Made by a program: the position numbers and the translations under genes. From the NCBI RefSeq assembly GCF_033958435.1, contig NC_134137.1, forward strand, positions 179,069,501 to 179,133,500: a DNA stretch of 64,000 nucleotides, given 5' to 3'. Origin of the DNA: Carettochelys insculpta. Taxonomy: Eukaryota; Chordata; Testudines; Carettochelyidae. Every line of letters begins with the position of its first letter. Position 1 is the stretch's first letter. Under the pieces are notes generated by a model that did not search any database, was not told the DNA's origin, and saw only the letters and a list, made by a program, of their open reading frames with translations. Positions 39,181 to 54,200 of this stretch are shown in pieces.

Positions 39181-42100
39181 TACCATCAATGTTGATGTAA
39201 TCCCACATAGGTAATCAATGATTCAATGTAAGATGATTATTCTACTATCACCATGTTCTCAGAGATTTCCTTAATGCCACTGTGGTCCCAGAGTTGAAGA
39301 TCGCATGTGCAATCTCCTCCCACTGGCTCAGCTACTTCCTGTTACACTTCCTTCCTCCCCCGACTGCCGCCTGATAAGTGGCTGTGGAATTTACCCAGCT
39401 GGCATAACCGAGGATGCTAGTACGTGGACAGTGCAGGAGGTTATGGGGAATTAAGTGAGCAAAAGGGAGGAGATCATGTGTGAGACCTATGGGTCCGGAA
39501 TCAGGGTGGCAAGAGGGAAGTCTCTAAGAACATGGTGATGGCAGAGCCATCCAGGGTCTACTTTCAACCATCATTTGGTATCTAGATCACTGTGGAAATT
39601 GTGCATTAGCCACATTTCTGCTCTAGTCAATTTACTTGTCCTGTTCCAAAATTCAAGAACCACAACCACGTTATGTTAAAAAAATCAGAATTAAATTAAG
39701 CTGTATGGAATTCACTTTGGTTTAAAATGCCAGCATTTAAAAATCGATAAATGAATCATCTCAGTCCTTACATGGGAAAGGGTGATCAAGTCCCTCCCTA
39801 GCAAACACTGGCACAGCAGCACCATCTGCACTGTGCCACACTTTCTCAGAGTGGCAGGGACAACTTGAGCAGAGGGCCTTCCTGAGCAGTGAAAGAGGAA
39901 GGTGATCTGATGCTAGTGCATGAGACTGGGAAGTGAAACTGACCATGGATGCAGAAATGAAACTGACTCAACATAGAACACTGTCAAATGAAACTGTAAA
40001 CCACTGAAAAACAGAGAGACAATCTGTCACTATTCATAAGTGGAAAGCAGCTCTGACTCAGGTAAGAAAGGGTTGCTCTTCCAAGAATTGCAGGATAAAA
40101 CCCTCGGGCATTTGTTGTTACAGAAATAAGAAAGGGTTTATCCTGAATTGTGATATTTGAGTTGACCGTGTCCCATTTATTGTTTATACACTAGCACCCT
40201 CACTTATGCTAGTTGGAATGTGCCCTGCCCTGGTCTGCCGCGCTACTTCTGAAGAAAAGAGGAGGCATTCACACACAGTGCCAGATTGTCAACTCTGCCA
40301 CTGCAGGGTAAAGGGGAAAAAGTCCATTTTAACTAGCTACTTGGGGATTTGCCAGAGTAAGAGGATTTCTTGGGTAGTGTACAGTTAAGGCAGCAGGAGG
40401 GACATGTTTGGTGCAAAGAGCTGTGACTTACGTATTATTGTAGGCCAGCAATATCTGTTCGCCAGACTAGCTTCCAGAGCCGTGGGCGCAGCCAGGCACA
40501 TTTTTAGAGCCTTATATCTGCTCTAAGTTGTCTCGAGGGCTGAAAAAGCAGTTGACTGGGCCTGAGATATGGATCTATTAGTTTTAATGTCAAAACTGTG
40601 CATTTAAAAAAATTCAGTGTAGTGGGGAGGATGTCTTAAAACGTAGCACTAACAAAAATCCTCACTGCATGTGTAATGTATTTTTTTAGGTAAATTGGAT
40701 TCTAGGACCCAGATAGGTTGGTGGTGCACCCTTTTAATATCACTGGCCTTCACTTTTGGAATTCAGTTACTAACTATACAAACCATGCTGCTAATAGAGT
40801 GAGATAAACACACCTATTTCTGCTACACAAAACAAAAAAATGACAATGTTTAAATCCAATTACAACCCTGTCCCACCCCACACACATTCTGGAAAAAAAA
40901 AAAGAGAAACTCCATCTAATCCCACACATAGGCAAATTAATTGTAAATCCAGAGTGCATTTGATTTGCTCATTGTTGGAAAGGTGGGTACACAGAGATGG
41001 AAATGTGAGAGTACAACTTGCATCAGCTGTTGAGCAGTATGGTTATGACTACACAGGAGCTGGAAGGTATAAATTCCAGCTTGAGGCAAAGCTACCCGAG
41101 TTCTGAACTAATATACCAAAAGAAGGGGTGTAGCAGCAGCCATGCGTTGAGCTACTCTCTTCCCCGCCGCCCCCCCACCCCCACATACCGTCTCATGTGA
41201 GAGCCTGGGTGCACACTCAGGGCTGCCAGCCCCTCTCACTACTTGTGCCACACTATACGTTTAGCACCCTGCCTGATCAGAAGTAGTATGGGTCTGACTC
41301 TGCAAACTAGGTACCCTCCGGCTTCAGGGTAGACACACCTTAGGTACTGCTTCCGGGACCAGATATTAAAGCAAAAGGTGGAAGCCAGTAGCTGAGTTGC
41401 ACCAAATTACTAGTGGTCTATGCTGCTGAGCCATTAGAGTTCAAGGTGATTCTGAATCTTATCACACAATAAGTTAAACTCTATGGTTCTTGTTTAGAGC
41501 AGTGTAGGATTTGGCCCTGTGAGTAAAATCCTGACCCTACTGGAGTCAATAGAAAACCACCTATTGATTTAATTGGGAATAGAATATCATCCTACAGAGG
41601 TAAATGTAGAAGCAAGAACTTGGTCTAGTGAGACTCTTGCAATTATCCAGCAATGTTGGAGTATATAACCAAAAATCAAATGGATGAGATTACTTAGCTG
41701 GAAAGGTGTAGTAGCTGCATCCTCAAAATCCCATGTCACACACCCCCCTCTATTTTCAGGTGAAAAAAACTTTTCCATTTTAAGTACAATGACCTGTTTG
41801 TGCACCCAGTTATTGGATTTCTAGGTGCAGATAAGTATTTGTAGAAAGCTTTTGAGGCATATCCATTGTACTCTTAGCCTCAATTTTGGCCTACAGTCCA
41901 GTGGTCACCATTAAAAATTCTGTATTTGACAACAGGTACCGCATAGTAGCATATGCAGTTATTGTAGTTTCTCTTGCACTTGAATATATTTTGATACATG
42001 ATTAACACAAGTTAACTCTTTAATATCTCCTACTTTAACTATAATTGTTCTATAAGCTGCCCACTGAATGAAACACCATGTGTCCTTAGCTGTAGGAAAC

Positions 42101-42346
42101 TTTCATGAAAAAGAACAGGAACAAGACAGACATCTGAGGACAGGCTTTTACTATGTTTAGTTTCTCCTAGACTGTCACACAGTTCAGGGAAGCATTAAAA
42201 ATGCACTAATCAACAGCTAATTGACAGCCAGGTTCTACTATTCATACTCATGCCATTGATTTCAACGGAGTTATTCAAATAGTTAGCTATTACTCAGCCT
42301 GAGTAGTAATAGTGGCAAAATGTTTCCCTTACGTATGGTTATTAAT
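39181..42346. other. Intronic sequence, about 3.2 kb, few repeats
   Basis: No high-confidence transposon. Small decayed palindrome-like stretches near 41515-41590 and 42230-42300 (GATTTCAACGGAGTTATTCA). No exon-like signal. Confidence 0.45.
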
Positions 42347-42349
42347 GTT

Positions 42350-42785
42350 GGCTATGTCTACGCTAGCCCCAAACTTCGAAATGGCCACGCAAATGGCCAT
42401 TTCGAAGTTTACTAATGAAGCGCTGAAATGCATATTCAGCGCTTCATTAGCATGTGGGCGGCCGCAGCGCTTTGAAATTGACGCTTCTTGCCACCGCGCG
42501 GCTCATCCCAACGGGGCTCCTTTTCGAAAGGACCCCGCCTACTTCGAAGTCCCCTTATTCCCACGAGCTGATAGGAATAAGGGGACTTCGAAGTAGGCGG
42601 GGTCCTTTCAAAAAGGAGCCCTGTCGGGACGAGCCGCACGGCAGTGAGGCGCGTCAATTTCGAAGCGCCGCTGCCGCCCGCATGCTAATGAAGCGCTGAA
42701 TATGCATTTCAGCGCTTCATTAGTAAACTTCAAAATGGCCATTTGCGTGGCCATTTCGAAGTTTGGGGCTAGTGTAGACACGGCC
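42350..42785. mobile_element. 436-bp near-perfect palindromic MITE, TSD GTT
   Basis: Left GGCTATGTCTACGCTAGCCC, right GGGGCTAGTGTAGACACGGCC, with GTT on both sides (42347-42349, 42786-42788). The arms are reverse complements over almost the full length, e.g. CTTCGAAGTAGGCGGGGTCC against GGACCCCGCCTACTTCGAAG, around a centre at about 42567. No coding sequence. Confidence 0.95.
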
Positions 42786-42788
42786 GTT

Positions 42789-43263
42789 GTGTGTGTGTGT
42801 TTGTGTGTTCATGTTTGTCTGTATATATATAACTTATATGACTACTTATTATACAAAAAAGGAGACATCTTTACATTGACACTTTCACAGCTATCCAGAG
42901 AAGTGGTCATAAGAGGTTGGAAAGATATAAAATAATAATTTATCGTGGTTTAATAAAATCAGAGGAACACATAAATCTGAAAAAACAGAAGCAGAAAATA
43001 TTGTAACATAATTTCTTTTACTACAATGTGGAAATCTTTTTTGGACCTGACAGAATTAGCCATAATAGCATTTGTATTGTACTGTGTATTTGTGAATTAT
43101 ATTTTTTCATCCATATTGCTCGGCCTTGTCAGAGCAAACATTCTTGGCTCCTTTCCCTTTTTTACTTTTTTTCTAGCTTGTTAAAATAAATTGTAGTTAC
43201 TTAAGAAAACAAATAATATTCTATGACAACAGAAATTCGAAGGCAGCATCTAGCTATCATAAG
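42789..43263. other. AT-rich intronic sequence
   Basis: Begins with an imperfect TG-rich run (42789-42815). Nothing else recognised. Confidence 0.5.
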
Positions 43264-43510
43264 CATATAATCAGCTAAGAACATAAGAATGACCACACTG
43301 GTTCATACCAAAGGTCCATCTAGCTCAGTATCCTGTCTTCTGACAGTGGCCGATGCCAGATGCCCCAGAGGGAGTAGACAAAACAGGTAATCATCAAGTG
43401 ATCCCTCCCCTGTCACCCTTTCCAGCCTCTGTCAAACAGAAGCTAGGGACACTGTTCCTACCCATCCTGGCTAATAGCCATTGATAGATCTGTCTTCCAT
43501 GAATTTACCT
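43264..43510 (-). mobile_element. CR1-type LINE 3' fragment, antisense
   Basis: AAGAACATAAGAATGACCAC, AAAGGTCCATCTAGCTCAGT, CTTCTGACAGTGGCCGATGC, AGGTAATCATCAAGTGATCC and CTGGCTAATAGCCATTGATA match the same turtle-type CR1 3' region as 25826-26510, here uninterrupted. Confidence 0.85.
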
Positions 43511-46500
43511 ACCTCTTTTTGAACAAGAAAAAAAGCCTCTATTGGGGTTTGTTTGTTAGTTTGTTTTTCCCCTTTCCCACCTTATTAGACCAGTCCTGAA
43601 GCTTTTGCTACAGTTTTGTTCAGTCTTCATTCAGATACATGCTGGCATTGGTTGACCTGAGAAAGGCCTGAATAAAAATGGAATGAGGCACTTAAGATAT
43701 GGTATGTGGATGCTAAAGTACCTTCTTTCATCACCCCACCCCACCTCTGACTCCTCTCCTATAACCACAGCACACAAAGGAAGAAAAGAACTCTCCTTTA
43801 ATCTGGTGAGCCCTGCTGGCCACATCTTCAGTGCTACTTTCTGTTTACCATTCCCTGTGTTTTGCTTGGATGTGCTGTTTTGCATCTACACACATGCTAA
43901 AAATGCTTCCCATCCACACAGCCATCTCATTTTTGGAATTACATCTCACAGGAATGGCTGGTGCAACATACCGAACTTTTTTGCATGTGACTGGGTTGTT
44001 GTGGAGAGTTCTCTATTTTCCCATCTTGATTTTGTGCCCTCTCCAAAGCTGCAAAGGTCCCAGATTACAGCAACACTTTCTCCAGCTGAACAGTCTGGAA
44101 TGCAGCTCCCTGAAGAGCCCTTGCACACTATATTGAGTATCTTCCAGGGGGTGTGCAGGGAGGCCGCTTCAGGTGTCCCATTTCTCTCAGGATCTGAGCT
44201 TACTGCATTCTTACTGCATTTCTAATCCCTGCCAGGCCCGACAGAGTGAGCTCAGGGCACAGGTATGGAGGCCTGTCTGGCAGAGCAGTGCACTTTGGAC
44301 CATCGGGCTGTGAAGTTTAGGAGATTTTAAAAAAAATGTATCTTTTTCGGTGACATTTTATTCACCAGTGGCCTGAGAGAGCATTTCTGTGTAGTTTCTA
44401 ATGCACCCCTCAAGGTACTCCTGGACTCCCTGCCGTCCAGGAGTGCAGCTACTTCTCTTCCCCATGTTAAATCGGTGGTGGTGGTGAGTGTTTTTTTCTT
44501 CCCCCACCAGAAATGAATTGTGGTGGGGATCTTGCAGGAGAAACATTGCCAAGCTGTTGTGCTTCCCTAATATTGGGGGAAAGATCTGATTGACTGAAAC
44601 AGTGACTCTTGCACTGTACCTTTAACGATGCAAAACTTGGGTTTATATTGTTGTTGCTGGGAGTATATTCAAAGGCCAAGGGCCCTCTGCTGAAAAATCC
44701 CCATATTCCTGAAAGTTTTATTCTTGGAACCAGGAGCTGCAGCATCCTTGATGTTAGGAGCTGCTTTGAATAATTACAGGTGGAGAGGCATAAGCAGTGT
44801 TAAAGATAAGGATCTCGTATGAGATCACTTCACTGTTTTCACCCAATACACCCACATACACACAATAATTTCCAATGTTAATTACCACATATAATGTGTG
44901 CATGATCCCTAGTGTATTCATGTGGGATCTTTGTGGTTTGTAGATTATCTAAAACAGGAGTCTCATCATCTCATCCCATTAGCTAACAAAGGGCTGTGTA
45001 CTGGGGAAAACTGGCTGTGGTTTATCACACATTCTAAGATCTTTATGAATGTGTATTCACTCTATGGCTGGTTGGTTCAGGTAAAATTAATTTGGATACA
45101 TTTCTAGCTAATTCTACCTGAACCAAACAGAGAGTTAATACATGTGTTGTTAAAGGAGAAAAACTACATGCAAATTAAACAAAATGGCCAGAAGGAATTG
45201 GACATAGTGGAATTGTCCAAGAGCAACAGTAAGTGACACATAGGCATACGCTCATGTAGTCCTGTGGTTAACCAGCATGTGGTTAATGAGCAGATGTCTA
45301 TAAGCAATAAAAGGTAACAGAGAATCTTCCTGCTTTTTGGCCAAATTGTGTCACAACAGGCACCATTATTTTGAAATCTAGTAAATGTTGAGGAATATCT
45401 TCAGAGCAGTTGCAAATATTGTGTATAAAACCTCCACTCAGTCTAGTACAATGATGATGTAAGCCCTGTAACTTTCTGTAAGCTTTGTTTTGGAGCAGCT
45501 GCTAAGTCTATATTAAGTGTTATATATTAGTAAGAAATTGTTCATAGATACCATAAGTCTGTAAGAAAGCCTGGCTGTTCCTTTGTAAAAGAAATTGTTT
45601 TCTCTGAAGTGAGCTTTCCTTTGTGTGAGTGAGGAGAGTGTGTCTGTGGGTGTGTGTGCAATGGAATCAGCTCCCAAAGCCAGCCTGTCTGGACGACCAG
45701 CTGCCAGCAGCACCTGGATGGCCAGAGAATAATCAGAGCTGAGCCCTGCAAAAGACCTACTCAAGAAAGCGAAAGAGGCCCCATCAAGAGAAGATCAAAG
45801 TCCCATCTGCTGTTAGCTTATGACTCATGGTCATACAGATACCTGGGATAGTGGGACAGGACCAGAGCTATTGGACTGAAACATATAAAAAGATGAGTGC
45901 AAAGCTATACAAGTTCTTCTTGCCATCACCACTCTTCAGGAGTTAGTCTCAGTTCGCTGGGAAGGCAAGAGGAGGCCCAGGGCCCGAGGCCTGAGCCCCT
46001 CCTTTCCCCAGGGTGGATGGCACTGACTGCTTCTGAGTTCTACGCTGACAAGAGAGCATGAACTGACAAGGGGGTCCTACGATCAGCTCGCTGCCCCAGA
46101 TTCCTGACTGCAGGTAGACACACTGGACCCACTATGCCTTGGCTTCCTCTGCTGTCTCTGTGCAACTCTTCCCCTGTGTGAGTTCGCCCGCATAAGTGTA
46201 TGAGTGCAGGAGGGTATGAGTGTGTGTGGGTTGTGCTTGGAAGCTAGTTCCCATTTTTCTTAATCCAGTAGTGGCATTTGATAAAATGCATGTGAGTGTA
46301 ACCCTGGGGTGATCTTTAGTGGACGTAAGGTAACAAGTATTGCACCTGGCCCTGATTCTTTATGGTAATTTTTATGATAATATTATATTTAACTGTTAAA
46401 AATATTTTTCTCATTCCTTGTGCTGGGTGAAAAACCTACTGAAAAAACAGAGGGTACTGATTGAGCATAGTAAGGAAACATGAAAATGCCTCATTAAGTG

Positions 46501-46817
46501 TTGTCAAATGTCCCAAGTAAATAAACTGGAAACATTATGGCTAAAGAGAAATAATTAATAAATAAAAAAGTATTATTTTCTCTCATCTCTGCATTACTGG
46601 CATTTTAGGTGGTACTTCTAATAACAGCAGGTAAAATATTTTCTCAAAGAAGCTGGATATGTTCTGTGGCTTACTGATATCCCTTTAATATTAATTAAAA
46701 AGCTCATGTTTTTGGTGTTAATTTTCTTGGGAAGCTTTGCATAGTTATTTTTGATCACTCATTACAAAAGGCTGAGAATGCTAACACAATTATCATGATC
46801 TGTCAGACAATCCGGTG
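43511..46817. other. Intronic sequence; unclassified repeat-like stretch 45140-46400
   Basis: 45140-46400 changes composition, has a TATA-like CATATAAAAAGATG at about 45883-45896 and TG-rich runs, and could be a decayed solo LTR. I found no second copy, primer-binding site or clear TG...CA limits, so it is left unclassified. The rest is unremarkable. Confidence 0.3.
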
Positions 46818-47288
46818 CAGTAGACCCCTGACTTACGTGTTGGGTGTGTTCGTGGGCAACCACGCGTAAGTCAAAGTTCTTGTAAGTCGGGACCGGTTGG
46901 GGAGGGCCCCTGTTGCCTTCGGGTCCCTTGGTCTTGGCTGAGCCTGCCTCTCTGCTCCCGTGAGCAGCAGGGAGCTCAGAGCCAGGCAGAGCAGCACTGG
47001 TCAGTTTTCTGGCTCCTGGGAGTTGTGAGCAGCTGAGTCAGGCACAGCAGTGCTAATCAGTTTCCCAGCTCATGCAAGCACAGGGGAGCAGGTAGCTAGT
47101 CTGCCGCTGGGTTCCCAGCTCCCTGCCACTCATTGGAGCTAGGAACTGACCAGTGATGGTCAGTGCAAGCTGAAGGGAGCTGGGAGCCATGTGGCCACCT
47201 GGTTTCCAACTCCCTACCACTCATGATGTCAACTTGCATCTTTGCCAGAAATACGCAAGTCAAAATCGTGTAAGTCGGGGGTCTTCAG
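46818..47288. mobile_element. Inverted-repeat transposon, GACCCCTGACTTACG ends
   Basis: Left CAGTAGACCCCTGACTTACG, right CGTGTAAGTCGGGGGTCTTC; the interior is GC-rich, with GGAGCTGGGAGCC-like repeats. Ends resemble those at 28893-29936 and pogo/Tigger-like elements. The flanking TA is not intact (TG at the left). Confidence 0.7.
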
Positions 47289-47454
47289 TTTTTAGAAAAA
47301 TGTCAGAAATGCCTTGGCCTTCAGGCTGACTGAGTAGAGCTAGGCCTGGGGTCGGTAGTCTTGAGGCATAGCTCAAAGGTGGCTTTATTGTCACCTTTCC
47401 AGCTCCTCTCAATGCTTGGAGTTACTTTTCAGCAGAGGCAGCAGTAGTATTTGG

Positions 47455-47545
47455 AATGCAGTGGACTATGATGCCGCTGACTTGAGTTTTAGTTCCTGGC
47501 TCAGCTACAGATTTCGTATGTGACATTGGCTAAGATGCTTCAGGC
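47455..47545 (+). repeat. Possible MIR-type remnant
   Basis: TTTAGTTCCTGGCTCAGCTA followed by TGTGACATTGGCTAAGATGC resembles the MIR core (tcctggctc...gtgaccttgggcaag). Diverged. Confidence 0.4.
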
Positions 47546-48450
47546 TTGTCTACTAGTGGGTTGGAATACTAAAGCACATCGTCATACTGTGTATCAACTG
47601 GCCCATGGGGAGCCTGCTGGCATGTCCAACATTTCCCTGGAGCACATGAATGTACTGCTGCGTGGAAAGGAACTACATTAGCAGGCCTGAGGGAACTTTT
47701 AGTGTGCGTCAGCAGGCTTTACGTGGGCTAGGTAGTGCACAGCACATCGGTATGTTCTCGAATTCACACCCTTGTAGAGCACGTGGCTGCACTTTTTAAA
47801 CAAGCTCTCATTTAACCTGTGCTTTACTGCTCCATCCTAATTCACAGGCACTTTGTGAAGACAGAAACCATTAATGGTATACAGATAAGAACGAATTCCG
47901 ATACAATGTATATTGCAAGTGAAACTGTCTTATTCTCATCACAAATGGAAGTATACCTAGATAAACAAAGCAAAGTACAATAATTGGAAGCTTTCATGAA
48001 AGAAGCCTGAGACTTGGATGACAGGAATGTTGGAGATTGGCCATGAAGACTTTTTTTGTAGAGGTGTGTGGGAAAGTTCGCACAGCACATGCCTGTGCAA
48101 GTATAATCTCAATTATCCAAAACTCCCCATTGTCCAAATCAGGGTCGTGTTTCTGGAAAATTCTGTGATTATCCATGTCCCCCATGACATTCAGGTAATT
48201 AAACAAAAACTGGCTATAGCTAGTATTGTCTGCCTTTTATTTCTTTCTATAAATGCTAAAATAATAGTTAAACAATCTACATGCCACCCATGCAATAACT
48301 AGATAATCTGAAGTACACGAGGGAAGTAGAAGTGTTACAAAGGAGTGTAAAAGGAGTTAAAACCAAAACAGGAGCAGAAATATTTAAATTCATTATAATT
48401 ACGAGGGAACACAGCATAACTTCTTATCTGCATTTGAACCAGCAAAATAG
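47546..48450. other. Intronic sequence without firm content
   Basis: 47548-47790 starts GGCTTGTCTACTAG and could be another decayed inverted-repeat element, but the right end is not visible. Confidence 0.35.
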
Positions 48451-49011
48451 TACAGGATGCACCTCCCTTCTCTGGCACAGTCGGAACCTGACAGGTGAGA
48501 ATTTGCCAGATGAGGAGAGGTCCAGGGCTTCTGCCCCCAGAGAGGCCTGCGCTCCTGGGGCTGCTGCAATGCCAGCCACCAGCTTCCCTCCTCCAGAACT
48601 CCTACCCCATCTGAGCTCTGGCCCCTGCCCTCCAGCTGCCGTGGGGTAGCCTGGGCATTCCAGCTCTGTCCCCTAGCCCCGCAGGACAGGTGAGGGGCTC
48701 CTGCTCCAGCTTCCACTGACTCCCATCTCATGCAGCTGTGGGGCAGCTAGGGAACTCTGGCTTTGTTCTTTGGCCCTGCGGGGTAGGCAGGGACTCCTGC
48801 TCTTCCCTGGCTTGCATGGGGCATGCAGGGGCTCTGGCCCCTGAGTTGATGTGGGGCAGGGGTGGGCTGTTGCTCAGGCCTCTGCTCTCAGCCCCACTCT
48901 CATGGGGAAGGCAGGGCTCCTGCACCGGCCCTTGCCTGGTACTCTCTCATCCTGTCAGACCACAGATGTCACCAGATGAGAGAGCACCGGATTGGAGAGG
49001 TACAACCTGTG
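48451..49011. mobile_element. Inverted-repeat transposon, TACAGG...CCTGTA family, copy 3
   Basis: Left TACAGGATGCACCTCCCTTC, right TTGGAGAGGTACAACCTGTG; inside both ends lie GAGAATTTGCCAGATGAGGA and CCAGATGAGAGAGCACCGGA. The 561-bp interior is GC-rich (GCTCCTGC-type words). The open frames are compositional. Confidence 0.75.
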
Positions 49012-52066
<3,055 letters not shown>

Positions 52067-52069
52067 TTT

Positions 52070-52499
52070 AGCCACGTCTACACTAGCAAGTTCTTTTAGA
52101 AAATCAGGCCCTTTTTTGAAAGAACACATGTAGTGTCTGCACACATGATGAGCTCTTTTGGTCTGAAATCAAGAGAACACAGCTTTTCTTCCGGACGCCT
52201 TCTGCCACTCTCAGGTCAGGAAGAACACCCCCTTTCAAAACTTCTTTTGAAAAAAGTGTGTGTAGACGCTCTACAGGCCCTTTTTTCAAAAGAGCAGGTC
52301 CTCATGGCGTTGGATTTTTACATCCCTGGCCCGTTCTTTTGACAAAGCAGGGGCTATGTGAACACTCTCCATTGAAAGACCGGCTCAATCTTTCAATCCA
52401 CTTTTTTGTGTGTGGACGCACTCTTTCGAAAGAAGGTCTTCCAGAAGAGCTCTTCTGTAAGATCATCTCACAAAAGATCGCTGCAGTGTAGATGTGGCC
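52070..52499. mobile_element. 430-bp inverted-repeat transposon, TSD TTT
   Basis: Left AGCCACGTCTACACTAGC, right GCAGTGTAGATGTGGCC; TTT on both sides (52067-52069, 52500-52502). TTTCGAAAGAAGG and TTTTTTGAAAGAACA words fill the arms. Same family as 63040-63435. Confidence 0.85.
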
Positions 52500-52502
52500 T
52501 TT

Positions 52503-54087
52503 GTGTTTATGGCATGATTAATTAGATCAGTTCAAATGTCCCCATCTGTATGAAACTAGCTTGCATTACTGCTGTCTGAATAAATGTATCTGGAGGGGTT
52601 TCTTGTAGTGCAGGGCAGAGTGTTGTAGGAATTGAAAATTACACTGTTCCAAGGCAGAGCCTTGCTATGTCCAGATCTGGACCAGTCTCAAAATAAGCAC
52701 TGCAGTACAGAGGGGACCATAAAAATGTGTCTTGAGGCCTGCGGGGCTTGGAAAGAAATACTTTGTAATCAGCGTGCAACTTCAAAAAGGAAACATTAGT
52801 TCAAAACTTCATTCACATGCATAAAATTATGCTAGGACATAGCTAACGGCCTCTTGAGCTCACCCTTCCGTAGGCTTCCAGGCACAGCTAGTCCCACTTC
52901 CCTTCACACCTTTTTTTTTAATCTCTGTACATGGGCATGTAACATGAGAGGCACATCAGTACCCATTCTGGAGCACTGTCCCTCCCTAATGCTTAGCCTT
53001 ACCTATGCTCATATGTTGCTAAGTTTGCATTTTCACTGAAGCACAAAGAGCCTTGCTCAATGCACTGTGCTTATAGCAAGGATGTGCAGAATCCTAGCCT
53101 CAAACATGAATGTTTGTGGGAGGGAGTTATGTTTTTATAGGAAATCTTTAAAGTCACGGTGATGTCTGTTCATCATAGGAACGGGGGGTTTGTTTGTTTT
53201 GTTTTTGTAAAAGCTTCTCTTGATGAGATTTAAATTGAGACTTAAATTTGACTTGCCAGCATCTCCCATCATCCTATGGTACATTGGCTGCAAATATCAC
53301 CTTGAAGTTGAAGTGGGGCCGGGGAACCAAGATGGTAATCAAGATTATATGATTTTAAGGTCCAGGATCTGTCAACCTGCCAGAGCTAGAAACACTTGGG
53401 CAGGCACACTACTAAGAATGCTTTCAGGACCAGCAGTGTCTCCCAAGCACAAGACTCGTACCCAAGGAGCAGACAGAAAATTGTCAATTCTCATATTTTC
53501 CTTTTCACAATAGTAAGTTGACATGTTTGCTGGGGCAGAGCCAAACCAACAATACCAATAAAAATGTCAATGTTCTAGAGAATTAACCCTAACCACTTGA
53601 AAACAGGAGGGACATGCTGTGGTCTTTGCTTTGCTTTTTTTCCCCTTACTTCAGAATAACAACAGAACTAAATCAGACTTACAATGAGATTGTGGTTGCA
53701 ACATGAACTTTGGAAAGGCTTATCCCCTCTTCATAATAAAGCAGCACACCTGCAAAGTTGGCCCTTGAACCTGATCCTTCAAGACTAAAACCACAAGACT
53801 CCACCACTTGAGCCAAAGGGAGGCCTTTTTTTCTGGTGAAACACACCGGAACGTAGTTCCAGCACCTTTTTTCCATTAGAACACCAAAAAAATTTTCACC
53901 GTCAGTCCTGCAGCAGCACAGGGACCAGGGCAAGAGCCCCTCCCAATCCCTCAGCAGTGTGGGACCATGGCATTAAAACTGAACACCATAACTCTTATGA
54001 GAAATCATCAGACTTCAGTTCCAGCACCTGTTTTTCTAGAAAATAACACCGTCTAAAGGAATGCCTCTACTAGATGCCATTTGTAGA
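52503..54087. other. Intronic sequence; repeat-like pair at 53830-54060
   Basis: GTTCCAGCACCTTTTTTC and GTTCCAGCACCTGTTTTTC, about 170 bp apart, look like parts of the small element inserted in CR1 at 25881. Otherwise nothing recognised. Confidence 0.4.
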
Positions 54088-54200
54088 AATTGTAGAATTG
54101 TAGAATCATGAGGTTGGAAGGGACCTTAGGAGGTCATCAAGTCCAACCCCTTGCTCAAAGCAAGGCCAATCCCCAATGAATTCATCCCTGGATGTTCTTT
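54088..54200 (-). mobile_element. CR1 LINE 3' end, antisense, short
   Basis: ATTGTAGAATTGTAGAATCA (inverse of the CR1 tail), GAGGTTGGAAGGGACCTTAG, GTCATCAAGTCCAACCCC: the antisense 3' terminus of a bird/reptile CR1, truncated after about 110 bp. Confidence 0.88.

Noticed and set aside
31292..42785. CRISPR-like array from repeated palindromes
   Set aside because: The palindromes are unevenly spaced, differ in sequence, and carry individual target-site duplications; they are transposons in a eukaryotic genome.
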